A stretch of 64,000 bases of DNA from RGIG4034 sp045576455 (GTDB lineage Bacteria; Bacillota; Clostridia; Lachnospirales; Lachnospiraceae): assembly GCA_045576455.1 (NCBI GenBank), contig JAZNGM010000004.1:65237-129236 (forward strand). The letters are read 5' to 3'. A program made the position numbers and the translations under genes. Of this stretch, positions 61,391 through 64,000 are shown one piece after another. The notes under the pieces are model-generated. The model was given only the letters and a program-made list of their open reading frames with translations, was not told the DNA's origin and did no database searches. Within the stretch, counting starts at the first letter, position 1; each line of letters opens with the position of its first letter.

Positions 61391-61407
61391 TGTGTTAATT
61401 TAACACA
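61391..61407. promoter_or_regulatory. 17-bp perfect-arm palindrome in the MerR leader
   Basis: TGTGTTAATTTAACACA: eight-base arms around one central base. It lies between the MerR promoter and its start codon, so it is either a second operator or a leader hairpin. Confidence 0.5.
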
Positions 61408-61427
61408 TTTCGATTAATCTTGATTTT

Positions 61428-61458
61428 AGTATAAACCTTGTCCCAAGGGTAAGGTCAA
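61428..61458 (-). promoter_or_regulatory. MerR-type promoter with 19-bp spacer and operator
   Basis: Minus strand TTGACC (61453-61458) and TATACT (61428-61433) are 19 bases apart, the over-long spacer that MerR activators correct by twisting DNA. The spacer is a palindrome with arms ACCTT..CCC and GGG..AAGGT (61435-61455). This is strong evidence that the fusion protein activates its own operon. Confidence 0.85.
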
Positions 61459-61468
61459 GAATAAAAAA

Positions 61469-61515
61469 CATATCCACTTAGAACCTTTATTTCTATCGTT
61501 CTATCTGTGGATATG
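61469..61515 (-). terminator. Terminator after the alanyl-tRNA synthetase-like gene
   Basis: Nine-bp stem (CATATCCAC / GTGGATATG) with a 29-base loop, then TTTTTTATTC on the minus strand, immediately after the stop at 61524. Confidence 0.8.
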
Positions 61516-61523
61516 CTTCTTTA

Positions 61524-63299
61524 TTACTTAATCTCAATTACAGCTTTTATTCTCCTAACCCCTGCAGAAGAAGCTTCCTCTTTTAGGATTTTAAACGCAA
61601 CAAGCTCTCCAGTATTCTTAGCATGCGGTCCACCACATATTTCTTTAGAATAGCCAGGAACTGTATAAACCTTTACTATCTCTCCATACTTACCGGAAAA
61701 TACTCCGACAGCCCCCTCTTCGTATGCTTTCTCAGGTGTCATTTCTTCTAAAATCACATCTATATTTTTCTGAATAGCTTCATTGACAATTGCTTCTACC
61801 TGTGCAAGTTCCTCCTTTGTTACCTTCCTTCCAAAAGAAAAATCAAAACGCAAGCGCTCGGAAGTAATATTGCTGCCTCTTTGGGACACTTCATCCCCAA
61901 GCACCATTCGCAATGCTCCATTTAACAAATGTGTTGCCGTATGAAGTCTTGCTGTCTGTTCATTATTGTCTGCCAAACCTCCTGCAAATTTTCCTGCTGC
62001 TCCTTGTCTGGATTTATTCTGATGCTCCTCAAACTTCTTATGAAATCCATCCATATCTACCTGATATCCTCTTTCCTGTGCAAGCTCTGATGTAAACTCA
62101 ATCGGGAAACCATAGGTATCATATAACTTAAACGCAAGCTCAGCACTAAGAATTCCACCTTGTGGGGTATTGTCCAGATATCTGTTTGCCTTTTTCAAAC
62201 CATCATCCAAGGTCTTTGAAAATAAAGCATACTCCTTTTGCAACTGCTCCAAAATAAATTCACGATTGTCCCCCAGCTCCGGATATGTTACTTTGTATTG
62301 TTGAATAATTATATCCGACAGTTCACACAGATAATTTGTATTAATATCAGCTTTCTTAAACAATCGGATAATTCTTCGAATCAATCTTCTTAGGATATAT
62401 CCCTGCTCCGTATTAGACGGGCTAATCTTCATAGGGTCACCAAGAATGAATGTGATAGTTCTGGTATGCTCACAAATAATTCTCCTATCTCTTTCCGTGA
62501 GAACTTTTCCTTCCCCGTTCAGAATCTCTTTAAGCTTTTCCATAACAGGTATAAACAATTCCGTATCATACACATTTGTTTTTCCGTTGAAAATAGTTAA
62601 TACGCGCTCCAAACCCATTCCTGTATCCACATTTTTCTGCGTAAGCTCTGTAAAGCTACCGTCGGCCTCTTTGTTAAACTGCATAAATACATTATTCCAA
62701 ATCTCAACATACTTGCCGCAATGGCAGGATGGACCACAATTGGGACCACATTTAGTTTTGCCCATGTCATAGAAGATTTCTGTGTCCGGACCGCAAGGAC
62801 CGGTTTGCCCAGCAGGTCCCCACCAGTTATCATCTCTTCCGTATCTGAAAATCTGCTCATCTTTAAGTCCATGGCTTTTCCATATCTCTACAGCCTCCTC
62901 ATCAGCAGGTACTACTTCGTCTCCTTCAAATACTGTTACAGCTAACCGCTCTACAGGTATATTCAAATGTTTAGTAAGAAACTCAAAACTCATAGAAATG
63001 GACTCCTGTTTAAAGTAATCTCCTAAAGACCAATTTCCCAGCATCTCAAAAAACGTGCAATGTGTATCATCTCCCACTTCATCAATGTCCTCTGTTCTCA
63101 CACATTTTTGTACATCTGTAAGTCTCTTTCCACTTGGATGCTTCTCGCCAAGTAAATACGGAACTAACGGATGCATTCCTGCAGTGGTAAATAACACGGT
63201 CGGGTCATTCTCCGGGAGAAGTGACGCTGACGCGATTTCCTTGTGCCCCCTTTCTTTAAAAAAGTTTACATACATTGTTCTTAATTCATTTGCTGTCAT
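61524..63299 (-). CDS. Alanyl-tRNA synthetase, short form without C-Ala domain
   Basis: 591 aa. Class II catalytic core (VLFTTAGMHPLVPYLLGEKHP; FFEMLGNWSLGDYFK; GMGLERVLTIFNG), followed by the anticodon-independent tRNA-recognition helices and an editing domain with HTATHLLNGALRMVLG (HxxxH) and EICGGPHAKNTGEL (CGGxH zinc/Cys-His motif). It ends at RRIKAVIEIK, where the DHHA1/C-Ala domain would start, so it lacks about 280 residues of the usual 870. The T-box upstream points to real use. It may be a shortened or duplicated synthetase rather than the housekeeping copy. Confidence 0.88.
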   Translation of the reverse strand: MTANELRTMYVNFFKERGHKEIASASLLPENDPTVLFTTAGMHPLVPYLLGEKHPSGKRLTDVQKCVRTEDIDEVGDDTHCTFFEMLGNWSLGDYFKQESISMSFEFLTKHLNIPVERLAVTVFEGDEVVPADEEAVEIWKSHGLKDEQIFRYGRDDNWWGPAGQTGPCGPDTEIFYDMGKTKCGPNCGPSCHCGKYVEIWNNVFMQFNKEADGSFTELTQKNVDTGMGLERVLTIFNGKTNVYDTELFIPVMEKLKEILNGEGKVLTERDRRIICEHTRTITFILGDPMKISPSNTEQGYILRRLIRRIIRLFKKADINTNYLCELSDIIIQQYKVTYPELGDNREFILEQLQKEYALFSKTLDDGLKKANRYLDNTPQGGILSAELAFKLYDTYGFPIEFTSELAQERGYQVDMDGFHKKFEEHQNKSRQGAAGKFAGGLADNNEQTARLHTATHLLNGALRMVLGDEVSQRGSNITSERLRFDFSFGRKVTKEELAQVEAIVNEAIQKNIDVILEEMTPEKAYEEGAVGVFSGKYGEIVKVYTVPGYSKEICGGPHAKNTGELVAFKILKEEASSAGVRRIKAVIEIK

Positions 63300-63337
63300 G
63301 TTTCATTCTCCTTTCTGACATTTCTCCAAAACAAAAA

Positions 63338-63618
63338 GCCCTAAGCTGATATAATTATCAACTTAGGGCGAACTTTCATGTCCGTGTTACCACCTAATTT
63401 CAGATTTCTCTGCACTCTGTCAATACGGGATTTCTCCGATATTGCTTCCTACGTTAACGGGGGAACTCCGTTGAAGCCTACTAAGATTTTCTGTTCGGTC
63501 CACAGCTCGGAGGCTGCTTCAATATTAGATCAATGAAGATTCGCACCAACCATCTTCTCTCTGTGAAATCCCTAACACCTACTATTCCTCGTCAAAGCCT
63601 TTTTTGTTTTGAATTAGT
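63338..63618 (-). promoter_or_regulatory. T-box leader of the alanyl-tRNA synthetase (specifier GCA)
   Basis: Minus strand. The core AGGTGGTAACACGG carries UGGU for an uncharged ACCA end. The terminator GCCCTAAG / CTTAGGGC (63338-63369) precedes TTTTTG. In Stem I, GAGG pairs with CCTC and TTAG with CTAA; the bulge on the 3' side reads GAAGCAG, giving the alanine codon GCA. Uncharged tRNA-Ala would favour expression. Confidence 0.9.
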
Positions 63619-63622
63619 TGGA

Positions 63623-63651
63623 AGTATAGCACCGTATATTCCATTTGTCAA
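63623..63651 (-). promoter_or_regulatory. Promoter of the alanyl-tRNA synthetase T-box transcript
   Basis: TTGACA (63646-63651) and TATACT (63623-63628) on the minus strand, spacer 17, nearly perfect consensus. Confidence 0.85.
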
Positions 63652-63699
63652 GCAGTTAATGAAAATTGGACTGTCACAAATCTGCAACATAACTGCGCT

Positions 63700-63758
63700 G
63701 TGCTCATTCGGAATCCGTCCTACGGACTCCTTCCTCATGAACGGCTGGCGCCGTCCAC
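63700..63758 (-). repeat. Structured intergenic segment with two hairpins
   Basis: Between the alaS promoter and the guaA terminator. GGA-TCCGT / ACGGA-TCC (63710-63730) and ACGGC / GCCGT (63741-63754) each form compact hairpins. It is not needed as a terminator for either gene, so it may be a repeat element or small RNA. Confidence 0.45.
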
Positions 63759-63822
63759 AAAAGTGCAATCAAAAAACGCCGTTACGAATACATTCGCACG
63801 ACGTTTTTTTATTACACTTTTT
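63759..63822 (-). terminator. guaA terminator
   Basis: A long hairpin: outer arms AAAAGTG / CACTTTT and inner AAAAAACG-CGT / ACG-CGTTTTTT, ending in a T-run on the minus strand. Strong intrinsic terminator 15 bases after the guaA stop. Confidence 0.85.
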
Positions 63823-63836
63823 GCACAGCTTGTAGC

Positions 63837-64000
63837 TTACTCATACTCTATCGTTGCTACCGGCTTCTTCGTTACCTCATATACAACTCTGTTGATACTG
63901 GTTACTTCGCTGGTAATTCTGTCTGCAATCTTCTCAAGCAAATCGTAATCTACTCTCTCGATAGTTGCGGTCATCGCATCGATGGTATTTACGGCACGGA
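63837..64000 (-). CDS. guaA: GMP synthase (glutamine-hydrolysing), C-terminal end
   Basis: Partial: the last 54 codons. The read-out RAVNTIDAMTATIERVDYDL through ITSEVTSINRVVYEVTKKPV to ATIEYE matches the C-terminal dimerisation domain of GuaA, which normally ends with RVVYDITSKPPATIEWE-like sequence. GuaA converts XMP to GMP using glutamine and ATP. The rest lies to the right of the window. Confidence 0.9.
   Translation of the reverse strand, partial: RAVNTIDAMTATIERVDYDLLEKIADRITSEVTSINRVVYEVTKKPVATIEYE

Overview
The window reads as a chromosome segment of a low-to-moderate GC Firmicute, most likely a gut or rumen Lachnospiraceae (class Clostridia). Support comes from two T-box leaders, a FabK-type fatty-acid operon with a MarR regulator, the family content (LytTR/DUF3021, DUF4125, hybrid kinases, GH42) and strong AGGAGG-type ribosome sites. 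About 60 genes are visible, mostly on the minus strand. I see no rRNA, tRNA, CRISPR array, insertion sequence or prophage. Family names come from recalled motifs, not from searches.

1-9.95 kb: N-terminal part of a membrane-anchored M23-type protein; a Y-family DNA polymerase; a small alarmone synthetase, coiled-coil and flavin reductase run; haemolysin III; a hybrid histidine kinase next to galE; a sodium:alanine symporter. 10-20 kb: ilvE, a GNAT enzyme, uppP and a large structured inverted repeat. A zinc-uptake operon (zur-znuACB) follows, with an unusually symmetric operator, and appears to run on into an MBOAT acyltransferase and its SGNH partner. 20-28 kb: an orphan solute-binding lipoprotein and the type II fatty-acid operon acpP-fabH-fabK-fabD-fabG-fabF-fabZ, closed by a FabT-like MarR gene; a FabT-like box lies in the acpP promoter.

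28-49 kb: a MATE pump; two tandem Gfo/Idh/MocA oxidoreductases with a TIM-barrel isomerase and a divergent AraC regulator; a second hybrid kinase with a tandem-receiver regulator; an amidohydrolase whose ribosome site lies in a long hairpin; a family 6-like DNA glycosylase; a duplicated beta-helix lipoprotein; a TPR-DUF4037-DUF4125 protein; a serine hydrolase; GH42 beta-galactosidase; a soluble chemoreceptor-like protein; and an AraC-BtrH-like fusion.

49-64 kb: HAD phosphatases, T-box-controlled tyrS and a five-gene run (two GNATs, an unknown, two HADs). In front of that run is what looks like a complete transcription attenuator: promoter, 20-codon leader ORF, and mutually exclusive hairpins ending in a terminator. 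Then come a RelB/YoeB-type module with a frameshifted toxin, LytTR/DUF3021, a CPBP protease, an AraC-aminoglycoside-phosphotransferase-like fusion, a MerR-methyltransferase fusion with a classic 19-bp spacer promoter, a T-box-controlled short alanyl-tRNA synthetase, and the 3' end of guaA.

The strongest candidates for something undescribed are the attenuator at 54.99-55.25 kb, the structured repeat at 12.69-12.84 kb, the zinc operon running into surface acylation genes, and the cluster of regulator-enzyme fusions at 58-61 kb.
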